The notes under the pieces were generated by a model. It ran no database searches and was not told the origin of the DNA. It saw only the letters and a program-made list of their open reading frames with translations. From ZC4RG42 sp003242425 (GTDB taxonomy: Bacteria > Pseudomonadota > Gammaproteobacteria > Burkholderiales > SG8-39), in contig CALCIE010000052.1 in the NCBI GenBank assembly GCA_937907425.1, positions 6,096 to 70,095 on the forward strand: 64,000 nt of DNA, given 5' to 3'. How positions within the stretch are numbered: position 1 is the first letter of the stretch; every line of letters starts with the position of its first letter. The translations under genes and the position numbers were made by a program. This document shows positions 34,600 through 43,385 of this stretch, in pieces.

Positions 34600-35145
34600 A
34601 TGATGACGAAGGAAGAAGCCTGGCGGATGCTGAACGAGGCGGAGCTCGTCTGCACGCCCGACCAGGTCGAACAAGCGATCGGACGCCTGGGCGACGAAAT
34701 CGCCGCGCGCCTGCACGAGCGTTTCCCGCTCGTGCTGTGCGTCATGAACGGCGCCCTGTACTTCTGCGGCAAGCTGTTGCCGCATCTGCGGTTCCCGCTT
34801 ACGCTCGACTACGTCCACTGCTCGCGCTACGGCGAAGGCATCGACGGACGCGAGATCCGCTGGAAAGTCCCGCCGCCCGCGCACGTGAAGGGCCGTGCGG
34901 TGCTGGTGCTCGACGACATCCTCGACGAGGGCCATACGCTGGCGGCGATCAAGGCGCGCGTGCTCGAACTGGGCGCGGTCTCCTGCGACATCGCGGTACT
35001 GACCGAAAAGCAGACGGGGCGGCCCAAGCCCGTGCAGGCCGATTTCGTCGGGCTAGAAGTGCCGGACCGCTTCGTCTTCGGCTGCGGGCTGGACGCCTAC
35101 GGCCTGTGGCGCAACCTGCCGGCGATCTACGCCTTGAAGGCCTGA
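34600..35145 (+). CDS. hpt: Hypoxanthine-guanine phosphoribosyltransferase
   Basis: 181 residues, type I phosphoribosyltransferase. The PRPP-binding motif VLVLDDILDEGHT is at 101-113, with the preceding LVLCVMNGALYF loop and YGLWRNLPAIY near the end. It salvages hypoxanthine and guanine to IMP and GMP. It is followed 45 bp later by a methylthioinosine phosphorylase that would release hypoxanthine, so the pair forms a short salvage route. A TATACT -10-like element (34562-34567) in the 139-bp gap before it may drive the pair. Confidence 0.9.
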   Translation: MMTKEEAWRMLNEAELVCTPDQVEQAIGRLGDEIAARLHERFPLVLCVMNGALYFCGKLLPHLRFPLTLDYVHCSRYGEGIDGREIRWKVPPPAHVKGRAVLVLDDILDEGHTLAAIKARVLELGAVSCDIAVLTEKQTGRPKPVQADFVGLEVPDRFVFGCGLDAYGLWRNLPAIYALKA

Positions 35146-35190
35146 GCCGGATTCGCGCCGGCTTTCCGCAAGCATTCGAACGGATTCATC

Positions 35191-35934
35191 ATGTTGGCAA
35201 TCATCGGCGGCAGCGGCCTCACCAAGCTGAGCAACCTCGACGTCACCTATCGCAAGGCCACGCGTACGCCTTACGGCGAACCCTCGGGCGCGCTGACTTT
35301 CGGCAAGATCCGCGGACGGGATGTGATCTTCCTCGCGCGTCACGGCTACGGCCACACCATCCCGCCGCACGAGGTGAACTACCGCGCCAATATCTGGGCG
35401 CTGCAACAGGAAGGCGTCAAACAGGTGATTTCGGTCGCATCGGTGGGCGGCATCCGTGCCGACCTCGTGCCCGGCACCCTGGTGGTGCCCGACCAGATTC
35501 TCGATTACACCTGGGGGCGGCCCTCCACCTTCTTCGACGGCGGCGGCGACGGCCCGGTCGTGCACGTGGATTTCACCCATCCCTATTCGGAGCCGCTGCG
35601 GCAGGCTATCCTGCAGGCGGCGCGCGCCTGCGGGGAACCTATCGTCGACGGCGGCGTCTACGCTGCTACGCAGGGGCCGCGGCTCGAAACGGCTGCCGAA
35701 GTCCGGCGCCTCGAGCGCGACGGCGCCGACATGGTCGGCATGACCGGCATGCCGGAAGCGGTGCTCGCGCGCGAACTGGAATTGCAGTACGCCACGATCG
35801 CGGTCGTGGTGAACTACGCCGCGGGCAAGGGCGACAGCGCGGACGGCATCCCCTTCGACCAGATCGAGTCCGCCCTCCAGGACACCGTTGCGCGCGCACG
35901 GCGCGTGCTCGAGGAACTGGTGGTGGCGCTATAA
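35191..35934 (+). CDS. mtnP: S-methyl-5'-thioinosine/thioadenosine phosphorylase
   Basis: 247 residues of the PNP/MTAP family: IIGGSGLTKL at the start, HGYGHTIPPH (51-60) for phosphate and ribose, and MVGMTGMPEA (181-190) for the methylthioribose side. The purine-contact motif reads VVVNYAA (205-211): Asn208 and Ala210 stand where adenine-specific MTAPs have two aspartates (TDYD). Asn at this place favours 6-oxopurines, so methylthioinosine is the likelier substrate, as in the Pseudomonas enzyme PA3004. Preceded by hpt and followed 19 bp later by def. Confidence 0.88.
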   Translation: MLAIIGGSGLTKLSNLDVTYRKATRTPYGEPSGALTFGKIRGRDVIFLARHGYGHTIPPHEVNYRANIWALQQEGVKQVISVASVGGIRADLVPGTLVVPDQILDYTWGRPSTFFDGGGDGPVVHVDFTHPYSEPLRQAILQAARACGEPIVDGGVYAATQGPRLETAAEVRRLERDGADMVGMTGMPEAVLARELELQYATIAVVVNYAAGKGDSADGIPFDQIESALQDTVARARRVLEELVVAL

Positions 35935-35953
35935 CAAGGAGCGCAGCTTCGTC

Positions 35954-36484
35954 ATGATCCGCGAAGTCCTGAGAATGGGCGATCCGCGCCTGTTGCAGAA
36001 GGCGCAGCCGGTGGAGCAGTTCGACACTCCGGAATTGCACGCGCTGATCCAGGACATGCGCGACACCATGGCGCACCTCAACGGCGCGGGGCTGGCGGCG
36101 CCGCAGATCGGCGTCGGGCTGCAGGTGGTGATCTTCGGCGTCAAGCCGAGCCCCGGGCGGCCCGATATCGAGGAAGTGCCGGACACGGTGCTCATCAACC
36201 CCACGCTCACGGCGCTCGGCAACGAGATGATCGAATCCTGGGAAGGCTGCCTGTCGGTGCCGGGAATGCGGGGCCTGGTGCCGCGCTTCCGCCACATCCG
36301 CTACCAGGGCTTCGACGAGAAGGGCAACAAGATCGACCGCACGGTGGAGGGCTTCCACGCCATCGTCGTGCAGCACGAGGTCGATCATCTGCACGGCATC
36401 CTCTATCCCATGCGCATCCGCGATCTCTCGAACTTCGGTTTCGCGGACGTGCTCTTCCCCGGCCAGGCGCTCGAGGACGACTGA
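35954..36484 (+). CDS. def: Peptide deformylase
   Basis: 176 residues with all three metal motifs: GAGLAAPQIG (43-52), EGCLS with the metal cysteine, and the HEVDH helix. It removes the formyl group from nascent proteins. An upstream AAGGAG site supports the ATG at 35954. It differs from the housekeeping def-fmt arrangement; here it follows the salvage genes and ends 6 bp before the convergent glnD. Confidence 0.95.
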   Translation: MIREVLRMGDPRLLQKAQPVEQFDTPELHALIQDMRDTMAHLNGAGLAAPQIGVGLQVVIFGVKPSPGRPDIEEVPDTVLINPTLTALGNEMIESWEGCLSVPGMRGLVPRFRHIRYQGFDEKGNKIDRTVEGFHAIVVQHEVDHLHGILYPMRIRDLSNFGFADVLFPGQALEDD

Positions 36485-36490
36485 GCGCGC

Positions 36491-39064
36491 TCAGGCCAGC
36501 GCTTCCAGCAGCTCCTGTTCGAGCTGCAATACGCGCTTCTCGTCCTCCAGCGCCGCGCCGCTCACCACGAACACGTCCTCGGCGCGTTCGCCCAGCGTGA
36601 CGATCTTCGCCATGTGCAGGGTGATCTCGTGCGCGCTCAGCACGCGCGCGATGCGGTAGAGCAGGCCGGGCTGGTCGCCCGCCGTCACACTGAGCAGGTG
36701 GTACTGGTGTTTGTCGTCGGGCCGGATCTGCACGTCCGGCGCGATGGGGAAGTGCTTGAGCTGCCGCGACACGCGGCCGCGCGCGGGCGGACCGAGGGGC
36801 GCCTTGCGTTCCAGGTGCTCGCTCAGCTCGTATTCGATCAGGTTGACCAGGTCGCGGTACTGGTGCGAGGTGCTCATGCCGAGCACCACGAAGCTGTTGA
36901 GCGAATAGCCGTGGCGCGTGGTGTGGATGCGCGCTTCGGCGATGTTGAAGTTGATCGATTCGAAATAGCCGCAGATGCGCGCGAACAGGTCGCGGTCGGC
37001 ACGGCTGTAGACCATCACCTGCAGGCCCTCGCCGGAGGGGAAGACGCGCGCCTTGACCACCGGCTTCTCGGTATTGACGCGCCAGTGCAGGTTGCGGGTC
37101 TGCCAGGCGATATCGTCCGGTTCGTGCCGCAGGAAGTAGGCGACGTCCAGATGGCGCCACAGGCGCTCGGCGTACTCGTCCGGCAGGGCTTGCAGCCGCA
37201 GGAGCCGCAGCGCTTCGCTCTGGCGCGCGTGCACGTCCAGATCGAGCGGTTCGCCGGGACCCGAAAGCACCCGGCGCGTCGCATGGAACAGATCCTCCAG
37301 CAGCTTGCCTTTCCAGGCGTTCCATACGGTGGGGCTGGTGCCGCGGATGTCGGCGACCGTGAGCAGATAAAGCGCGACGAGCCGCCGCTCGCTGCCGACG
37401 ATGGCGGCGAACTCGCGCACCACGTCCGGGTCGGTGAGGTCGCGCTTCTGCGCGGTGTTCGACATGGTGAGGTGGTGTTCGACCAGGAACGCCACCAGCT
37501 CGGTGTCCTCCGCCGACAGGCCGTGCGCGCGGCAGAACTGCAGGGCGTCCGCCTTGCCGAGTTGCGAGTGATCGCCGCCGCGTCCCTTGGCGATGTCGTG
37601 GAACAGCGCGGCGATGTAGAGCAGCCAGTTGCGTTCGAAGGTCGTCATCAGCCGGCTGCAGAGCGGGTACTCGTGCGCGTATTCCGCCAGGGTGAAGCGG
37701 CGCAGATTGCGCACCACCATGAGGATGTGCTGGTCCACGGTGTAGACGTGGAACAGGTCGTGCTGCATTTGGCCGACGATGCGGCCGAAGGCGGGGAGAT
37801 ACCGCCCGAGGATGTCGTACTGGTTCATGCGCCGCAGCTCGTGCACGATGCCGCGCGGCTGCTGCAGGATCTGCAGGAACAGCGCGCGATGGCGCGGGTT
37901 GCGGCGGAAGGCGGCGTCGATGCGCACGCGCGCGCGCCACAATGCCCGCAGCGTGGGCGCCGTCATGCCTTTCAGTTCGGAATGCTGCTGCAGGAGCAGG
38001 AAGCTCTCCAGGATCGCTGCGGGCTCGCGTTCGAAGAGTTCCGGATCGCGCGCGTGCAGCAGATCGCGCTGGCGCAGGAAGCGCTCGTTGATCGCCTCGG
38101 TGCCGGTGCCGTCGTCGGGAAACAGCGCGGCTTCGAGGTTCTGGATCAGGATGGTGTTGAGCTGGGTGATGGCCTTGGCGACGCGGTAGTAGTGCTGCAT
38201 GAACACTTCGCTCGCGCGCTTGCCCTGCTGCCCGCTGAAGCCGTATTCCCGCGCCAGCGCTTCCTGATGATCGAACAGGATGCGCTCCTCGCGTCTGCCC
38301 GCGAGCAGGTGCAGGCGCAGCCGCAGGCCCTTGAGCCAGTTCTCGTGCCGCCGCAGGCTGCGCGCCTCCTCGCGGGTGATGAGCGCGCGTTCGGCGAGCT
38401 CGTTCCAGTCCGCGCCGAAGCCCGCCGCGCGGCTCATCCAGAGGATGGTCTGCAGGTCGCGTAGCCCACCCGGCGCTTCCTTGATGTTCGGCTCCAGGCT
38501 GTAAGGGCTGTCCTGGTATTTGGCATGGCGCTGCTGCTGTTCCAGCAGCTTGGCGCGGAAGAACAGCCGCGGGTCGAGGCGGGCGGTGAAGGTCGCGCGC
38601 AGGCGTTCGTACAGGCGCCGGCTGCCGCAGAGGTAACGCGCTTCGAGCAGGGCGGTCTGGACGGTGATGTCCTTGGCCGCTTCCTCTATGCATTCGTCGA
38701 TCGTGCGCACGCTGTGGCCGATGTTGAGGCCCAGGTCCCACAGCCCGCCCACGAAGCGTTCCAGGGTCTGTGCCACGGCGGCCTCGGGGGCGGCCGGCAG
38801 CAGGACCAGCACGTCCACGTCGGAATGCGGGAACTGGTCGCCGCGTCCGTAGCCGCCGACCGCCACCAGGGCGAAGTCGCGCGGCAGGGCGGCGGCTTGC
38901 CAGGCCTCGCGCAGTAACTGGTCGATCAGCCGGCAATGGGCGCGCAGATAGCGCGCGGCGGCACGGTCGGTCCGGAAGGCGGCGGCCAGCGCGGCCCGGC
39001 CGGTCGCCAGCCGCTGGCGCGAGGCGCCGGCGGCGTCGGCGAGTCGGGCGGGCACCGAAACCAT
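36491..39064 (-). CDS. glnD: PII uridylyltransferase/uridylyl-removing enzyme
   Basis: 857 residues, standard length. The nucleotidyltransferase core has GGYGRGDQFPHSDVDVLV (70-87). The HD hydrolase domain follows with LFHDIAKGRGGDHS (near 435), and two ACT domains form the C-terminus (about 680-760 and 790-857). It uridylylates PII proteins when glutamine is low and removes UMP when it is high, controlling nitrogen assimilation. It starts 1 nt after the map stop, so the two are co-transcribed. Confidence 0.97.
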   Translation of the reverse strand: MVSVPARLADAAGASRQRLATGRAALAAAFRTDRAAARYLRAHCRLIDQLLREAWQAAALPRDFALVAVGGYGRGDQFPHSDVDVLVLLPAAPEAAVAQTLERFVGGLWDLGLNIGHSVRTIDECIEEAAKDITVQTALLEARYLCGSRRLYERLRATFTARLDPRLFFRAKLLEQQQRHAKYQDSPYSLEPNIKEAPGGLRDLQTILWMSRAAGFGADWNELAERALITREEARSLRRHENWLKGLRLRLHLLAGRREERILFDHQEALAREYGFSGQQGKRASEVFMQHYYRVAKAITQLNTILIQNLEAALFPDDGTGTEAINERFLRQRDLLHARDPELFEREPAAILESFLLLQQHSELKGMTAPTLRALWRARVRIDAAFRRNPRHRALFLQILQQPRGIVHELRRMNQYDILGRYLPAFGRIVGQMQHDLFHVYTVDQHILMVVRNLRRFTLAEYAHEYPLCSRLMTTFERNWLLYIAALFHDIAKGRGGDHSQLGKADALQFCRAHGLSAEDTELVAFLVEHHLTMSNTAQKRDLTDPDVVREFAAIVGSERRLVALYLLTVADIRGTSPTVWNAWKGKLLEDLFHATRRVLSGPGEPLDLDVHARQSEALRLLRLQALPDEYAERLWRHLDVAYFLRHEPDDIAWQTRNLHWRVNTEKPVVKARVFPSGEGLQVMVYSRADRDLFARICGYFESINFNIAEARIHTTRHGYSLNSFVVLGMSTSHQYRDLVNLIEYELSEHLERKAPLGPPARGRVSRQLKHFPIAPDVQIRPDDKHQYHLLSVTAGDQPGLLYRIARVLSAHEITLHMAKIVTLGERAEDVFVVSGAALEDEKRVLQLEQELLEALA

Positions 39065-39065
39065 C

Positions 39066-39887
39066 TCAGGCGGCTTGCAGGCTCTGGGGCATGGGCGGCG
39101 CGCCGGGCGAGACGGTCAGGACCTCGTAGCCGGTCTGGGTGACCAGCACGGTGTGCTCCCATTGGGCGGACAGGCTGCGGTCCTGGGTGAGGATGGTCCA
39201 GCCGTCGGCGCGTTTGCCCTTGAGTTCGCGGATGCCCGGCTTGCCGGCGTTGATCATCGGCTCGATGGTGAAAATCATGCCGGGCTGCAGCTTGAGCCCG
39301 GTGCCGGGACGGCCGTAATGCAGCACCTGCGGCTCCTCGTGGAATTTGCGGCCGATGCCGTGGCCGCAGAATTCGCGCACCACGCTGTAGCCGTGGGCTT
39401 CGGCGTGGCGCTGGATGGCATGGCCGATGTCGCCCAGGTAGGCCCCGGGGCGCACCTTGAGGATGCCGATCCACATGCATTCGAAAGTCACCTCGCACAG
39501 GCGCCGGGCCTGGATCGAGGGCTCGCCGATGTAGAACATCCGGCTCGTGTCGCCGTGGAAGCCGTCCTTGGTGATGATGGTGATGTCGATGTTGAGGATG
39601 TCGCCGTTTTTCAGCACGTACTCGTTCGGCACGCCGTGGCAGACGACATCGTTCACCGAGGTGCAGATGGCCTTGGGATAGGGCGGATAGCCGGGCGGCG
39701 CGTAGTTGAGCGGGGCCGGCGTGGTGCCCTGCACGTCGCGCATGTATTCGTGGCACAGGCGGTCCAGTTCGGCGGTCGTGATGCCCGGTTTGACGTACGG
39801 GGTGATGAAGTCGAGGACCTCCGCCGCGAGCCGGCCGGCGACCCGCATGCCTTCGATTTCTTCCGGAGTCTTGATGACGACCGCCAT
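39066..39887 (-). CDS. map: Methionine aminopeptidase type I
   Basis: 273 residues from the ATG at 39887. The dimetal site is visible in sequence order: VNDVVCHGVP, NIDITIITKDGFHGDTSR (two Asp), GHGIGRKFHEEP (His) and IFTIEPMIN (Glu), with a final glutamate in WEHTVLV. It removes the initiator methionine after deformylation. It is divergent from rpsB across a 299-bp regulatory region and followed immediately by glnD, the usual proteobacterial order. Confidence 0.96.
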   Translation of the reverse strand: MAVVIKTPEEIEGMRVAGRLAAEVLDFITPYVKPGITTAELDRLCHEYMRDVQGTTPAPLNYAPPGYPPYPKAICTSVNDVVCHGVPNEYVLKNGDILNIDITIITKDGFHGDTSRMFYIGEPSIQARRLCEVTFECMWIGILKVRPGAYLGDIGHAIQRHAEAHGYSVVREFCGHGIGRKFHEEPQVLHYGRPGTGLKLQPGMIFTIEPMINAGKPGIRELKGKRADGWTILTQDRSLSAQWEHTVLVTQTGYEVLTVSPGAPPMPQSLQAA

Positions 39888-39996
39888 GGTTGGTACTGCC
39901 TTTCGCAAAACACGCAAGCATAAGTGATGGCCGCGGACGAGGCAATTTGACCCGGTTCACGCCGGCCGGCTAATGGCTTGTCGGACAAGGCCAATA

Positions 39997-40026
39997 TTGG
40001 GGAGCGGGCGGGCGGCGTGCTATACT
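39997..40026 (+). promoter_or_regulatory. Promoter of the rpsB operon
   Basis: TTGGGG (39997-40002) and an extended -10, TGC-TATACT (-10 at 40021-40026), are separated by 18 bp. It lies about 160 bp upstream of rpsB and heads the long rpsB-to-rnhB run. Confidence 0.65.
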
Positions 40027-40033
40027 CCGCGGC

Positions 40034-40186
40034 CACTTGGGCGCTGTTTGATCGGCCCGGGTGAAAGGCGGTGTCCGGGATGGCCCGGGCGCCGGAATCC
40101 AGCGTCCGTCCTTTAGGGTGCCCCGTCCCGGCGGGGTTTCGGTACACGGACGGACGTCAGCAACCAACCCTAAAACGGAGCGATCC
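40034..40186 (+). promoter_or_regulatory. Long 5' leader of rpsB mRNA
   Basis: About 150 nt between the predicted start and the rpsB ATG, containing a small CCCCG / CGGGG hairpin (40121-40136) and a GGAG ribosome site. Leaders of rpsB in other bacteria bind ribosomal protein S2 for autoregulation. A comparable role here is inferred from position and length only. Confidence 0.4.
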
Positions 40187-40933
40187 ATGTCCACGACCAT
40201 GCGTCAGATGCTGGAGGCTGGCGTCCATTTCGGACACCAGACCCGCTACTGGAACCCGAAGATGGCGCCTTACATCTTCGGTCACCGCAACAAGATCCAC
40301 ATCATCAACCTCGAGAAGACGTTGGTGATGTACAACGAGGCGATCAAGTACGTTCGCCAGCTCGCGGCGAACAAAGGCACCATCCTGTTCGTCGGCACCA
40401 AGCGCGCCGCGCGCGACATCGTGCGCGAGGAAGCCACGCGCTGCGGCATGCCCTACGTCGATCATCGCTGGCTGGGCGGCATGCTGACCAACTTCAAGAC
40501 CGTCAAGCAGTCGATCAAGCGCCTCAAGGAAATGGAGCAGGCCGTCGAGGACGGCACCGTCGAGCGCATGGCGAAGAAAGAAGCGCTGCACTTCATGCGC
40601 GAACTGGAGAAGCTGCAGCGCTCGATCGGCGGCATCAAGAACCTGGAATCGCTGCCCGACGCGCTGTTCGTGATCGACGTCGGCTATCAGAAGGGCGCCG
40701 TCGATGAGGCGAACAAGCTCGGCATCCCGGTGGTCGCCGTGGTCGATACCAACAATTCGCCCGAGGGCATCGCCCACGTCATCCCCGGCAACGACGACTC
40801 GGCCCGCGCCATCCGCCTCTATTGCCGCGGCATCGCCGACGCCGTGCTGGAAGGCCGCGCGCAGTCGATCCAGGAAATCGTCAGCGCCGGCGACGACGAG
40901 TTCGTCGAGGTGGAAGAAAGCGCCGAGAGCTGA
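40187..40933 (+). CDS. rpsB: 30S ribosomal protein S2
   Basis: 248 residues. Family landmarks are MRQMLEAGVHFGHQTRYWNPKM, RNKIHIINLEKT, VDHRWLGGMLTNFKT and PDALFVIDV. The start at 40187 has GGAG 6 nt upstream. S2 assembles late on the small subunit and bridges it to S1. First gene of the rpsB-tsf-pyrH-frr cluster; an intrinsic terminator or attenuator follows. Confidence 0.98.
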   Translation: MSTTMRQMLEAGVHFGHQTRYWNPKMAPYIFGHRNKIHIINLEKTLVMYNEAIKYVRQLAANKGTILFVGTKRAARDIVREEATRCGMPYVDHRWLGGMLTNFKTVKQSIKRLKEMEQAVEDGTVERMAKKEALHFMRELEKLQRSIGGIKNLESLPDALFVIDVGYQKGAVDEANKLGIPVVAVVDTNNSPEGIAHVIPGNDDSARAIRLYCRGIADAVLEGRAQSIQEIVSAGDDEFVEVEESAES

Positions 40934-40976
40934 GCGTGCCGGCCGGGCCGGGCGATTGCTTGAGGCACAGGATTCG

Positions 40977-41002
40977 AAAGGGGCGTCAGTGCCCCTTTTT
41001 TT
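40977..41002 (+). terminator. Terminator/attenuator between rpsB and tsf
   Basis: An 8-bp stem AAAGGGGC / GCCCCTTT with a 6-nt loop, followed by a run of seven T (40996-41002). It probably ends a share of rpsB transcripts before tsf. Confidence 0.9.
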
Positions 41003-41083
41003 AAAGATTCATGACGGATCGCGGCTCGATCCGTAACGCGATGGGCCCCGCGAACGGGGCGAGTACCAGACAAGGAGCAAGGA

Positions 41084-41965
41084 ATGGCTGAAATTACCGC
41101 AGCGATGGTGAAAGAGCTGCGCGAGATCACCGGACTGGGCATGATGGAGTGCAAGAAGGCCCTGGTCGAAGCGGACGGCGACCTGAAGAAAGCCGAGGAT
41201 CTGCTGCGCATCAAGAGCGGCGCCAAGGCCAGCAAGGCGGCGAGCCGTGTGGCGGCCGAAGGCGTGATCGGCGCCTATCTCTCGCCCGACGCCAAGCTCG
41301 GCGCCCTGGTGGAACTGAACTGCGAGACCGATTTCGTGGCGAAGAACGAGGACTTCGTCGCCTTCGCCCGCGCGCTGGCCGAAACCGTGGCCCGGGAGAA
41401 CCCGGCTGACGTCGAGGCGCTCGCCAAGCTGGACATCGGCGGCGAGAACATCGAAGCCAAGCGCCAGGCGCTGGTGCAGAAGATCGGCGAGAACATCGCC
41501 ATCCGCCGCTTCGCGCGCATCCAGACCGACGCCAGGCTGTCGCAGTACCTGCATGGCAGCAAGATCGGCGTGCTGGTGGAACTGGAAGGCGGCGACGACG
41601 AGCTGGGCAAGGATCTCGCCATGCACATCGCCTTCGCCAAGCCGCAGTTCCTGTCGAAGGAGCAGGTCTCGCCGGAAGTCGTCGAGCGCGAGCGCGAAGT
41701 GCTGGCGGCGCGCGCGGCCGAATCCGGCAAGCCGGCGGAGATCGTCGCCAAGATGATCGAAGGCGGCCTCAACAAGTTCCTGAACGAGATCACGCTGCTC
41801 GGTCAGCCCTTCGTGAAGGACGACAAGGTGACGGTGGAGAAGCTGCTCGCCAACCGCAAGGCGAAGCTGCGCAGCTACAAGTTCTTCGTCGTCGGCGAGG
41901 GCATCGAGAAGAAGACCACCGACTTCGCCGCGGAAGTGATGGCGCAGGCTGGAGTGAGCAAATAA
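41084..41965 (+). CDS. tsf: Elongation factor Ts
   Basis: 293 residues. The N-terminal domain MVKELREITGLGMMECKKAL is the EF-Ts signature, with the TDFVAKNEDF motif that contacts EF-Tu and two core subdomains following. It catalyses GDP/GTP exchange on EF-Tu. A clear AAGGAGCAAGGA site precedes the ATG. It lies 81 bp after the rpsB terminator and 15 bp before pyrH. Confidence 0.98.
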   Translation: MAEITAAMVKELREITGLGMMECKKALVEADGDLKKAEDLLRIKSGAKASKAASRVAAEGVIGAYLSPDAKLGALVELNCETDFVAKNEDFVAFARALAETVARENPADVEALAKLDIGGENIEAKRQALVQKIGENIAIRRFARIQTDARLSQYLHGSKIGVLVELEGGDDELGKDLAMHIAFAKPQFLSKEQVSPEVVEREREVLAARAAESGKPAEIVAKMIEGGLNKFLNEITLLGQPFVKDDKVTVEKLLANRKAKLRSYKFFVVGEGIEKKTTDFAAEVMAQAGVSK

Positions 41966-41980
41966 CGAACGAGAGCCGCT

Positions 41981-42697
41981 ATGCCCGAACCGCGCCTCAA
42001 GCGCATTCTGTTGAAGTTGAGCGGTGAAGCCCTGATGGGTGAGGATCCCTTCGGGATCAACCGCGATATCGTCGAAAACATCGTGGCGGAAATCGCCGCG
42101 GTGCACGAGCTGGGCGTCGAGATCGGCGTGGTCATCGGCGGCGGCAACATCTTCCGCGGCGTCGCGCTCGGCGCCGGCGGTATGGACCGCGCCACCGCCG
42201 ATTACATGGGCATGCTGGCCACGGTGATGAACGCGCTGGCGCTGGCGGACGTGATGAGGCAGAAAGGCCTGAACGCCCGGGTGCAGTCGGCCATCCGCAT
42301 CGAGCAGGTGGTCGAGCCGTACATCAGGCCGAAGGCCATCCGCTATCTCGAAGAGGGCAAGATCGTCATCTTCGCCGCCGGCACCGGCAACCCGTTCTTC
42401 ACCACGGACACGGCGGCCGCTCTTCGCGGCAGCGAGATCGGAGCGGAAATGGTGCTCAAGGCGACCAAGGTCGACGGCGTCTATACCGCCGATCCGATGA
42501 AGGACCCGAGCGCGCGCCGCTACGACAAGGTGTCGTTCGACGAGGCCATCGCCCGCGATCTCAAGGTCATGGATGCCACGGCGCTAGCGCTGTGCCGCGA
42601 TCAGAAGCTGCCGATCACGGTGTTCAGCCTGTACAAGCCGGGCGCGCTCAAGCGCGTGGTCATGGGCGAGAACGAGGGTACGCTGGTGCACGTCTAG
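41981..42697 (+). CDS. pyrH: UMP kinase
   Basis: 238 residues of the amino-acid kinase fold: LLKLSGEALMG, VIGGGNIFRG, DYMGMLATVMNALAL and AAGTGNPFFTTDTAAALR are the PyrH motifs. It phosphorylates UMP to UDP, the entry to pyrimidine nucleotides and UDP-sugars. It forms hexamers regulated by GTP and UTP in relatives. Placed between tsf and frr in the usual order. Confidence 0.98.
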   Translation: MPEPRLKRILLKLSGEALMGEDPFGINRDIVENIVAEIAAVHELGVEIGVVIGGGNIFRGVALGAGGMDRATADYMGMLATVMNALALADVMRQKGLNARVQSAIRIEQVVEPYIRPKAIRYLEEGKIVIFAAGTGNPFFTTDTAAALRGSEIGAEMVLKATKVDGVYTADPMKDPSARRYDKVSFDEAIARDLKVMDATALALCRDQKLPITVFSLYKPGALKRVVMGENEGTLVHV

Positions 42698-42758
42698 CGT
42701 GCCCGCGACCGGCGCCCCGAGGGCCCGGCAAAGCTATCGAGGATTCGAGGACGAGAAC

Positions 42759-43319
42759 ATGGATCCCGCAAGTATCAAGAAAACGACCGAACAGAAGATG
42801 CAGAAGTCGATCGAGGCGCTCAAGGCCGATCTCGCCAAGATCCGCACCGGTCGGGCGCATCCCGGTCTGCTCGATCACGTCACTGTCGACTATTACGGCG
42901 TCCAGACGCCGATCAACCAGGTCGCCAACGTCACGGTGCTCGACGCCCGCACGCTGGGCGTGCAGCCGTGGGAGAAGAAGATGGTGGCGGCGGTGGAGAA
43001 GGCGATCCGCGAAGCGGATCTCGGCCTCAATCCCCAAACCCAGGGCGAAATGATCCGGGTGCCGATGCCGCCGCTCACCGAGGAGCGCCGCCGCGAGCTG
43101 ATCAAGGTGGTGAAGCAGGAGGGCGAGAACGCCAAGGTGGCGGTGCGCAACCTGCGGCGCGACGCCAACCAGCAGTTGAAGGAGGCGCTCAAGGCGAAGA
43201 CCATTTCCGAGGACGAGGAGCGGCGCGCGCAGGAGGACGTGCAGAAGCTGACCGACCGCCACATCGCCGAGATCGACAAACTGTTGCAGCAGAAAGAAGC
43301 CGAACTGCTGCAGATTTGA
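42759..43319 (+). CDS. frr: Ribosome recycling factor
   Basis: 186 residues from the ATG at 42759 (consistent with the usual 185-186). Long charged helices (QKMQKSIEALKADLAKIRTGRAHP, quoted here by its core LAKIRTGRA), the DARTLGVQPWEKKM strand and PPLTEERRRELIK are family landmarks. With EF-G it splits post-termination ribosomes. It follows pyrH after a 61-bp spacer and precedes uppS. Confidence 0.98.
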   Translation: MDPASIKKTTEQKMQKSIEALKADLAKIRTGRAHPGLLDHVTVDYYGVQTPINQVANVTVLDARTLGVQPWEKKMVAAVEKAIREADLGLNPQTQGEMIRVPMPPLTEERRRELIKVVKQEGENAKVAVRNLRRDANQQLKEALKAKTISEDEERRAQEDVQKLTDRHIAEIDKLLQQKEAELLQI

Positions 43320-43385
43320 GTCTTTCGGCTGCGCGGCGGCGCGGCCGGTGCCCATAGACGAGCTGTCGCGCCAGTCGAGGAGCCC

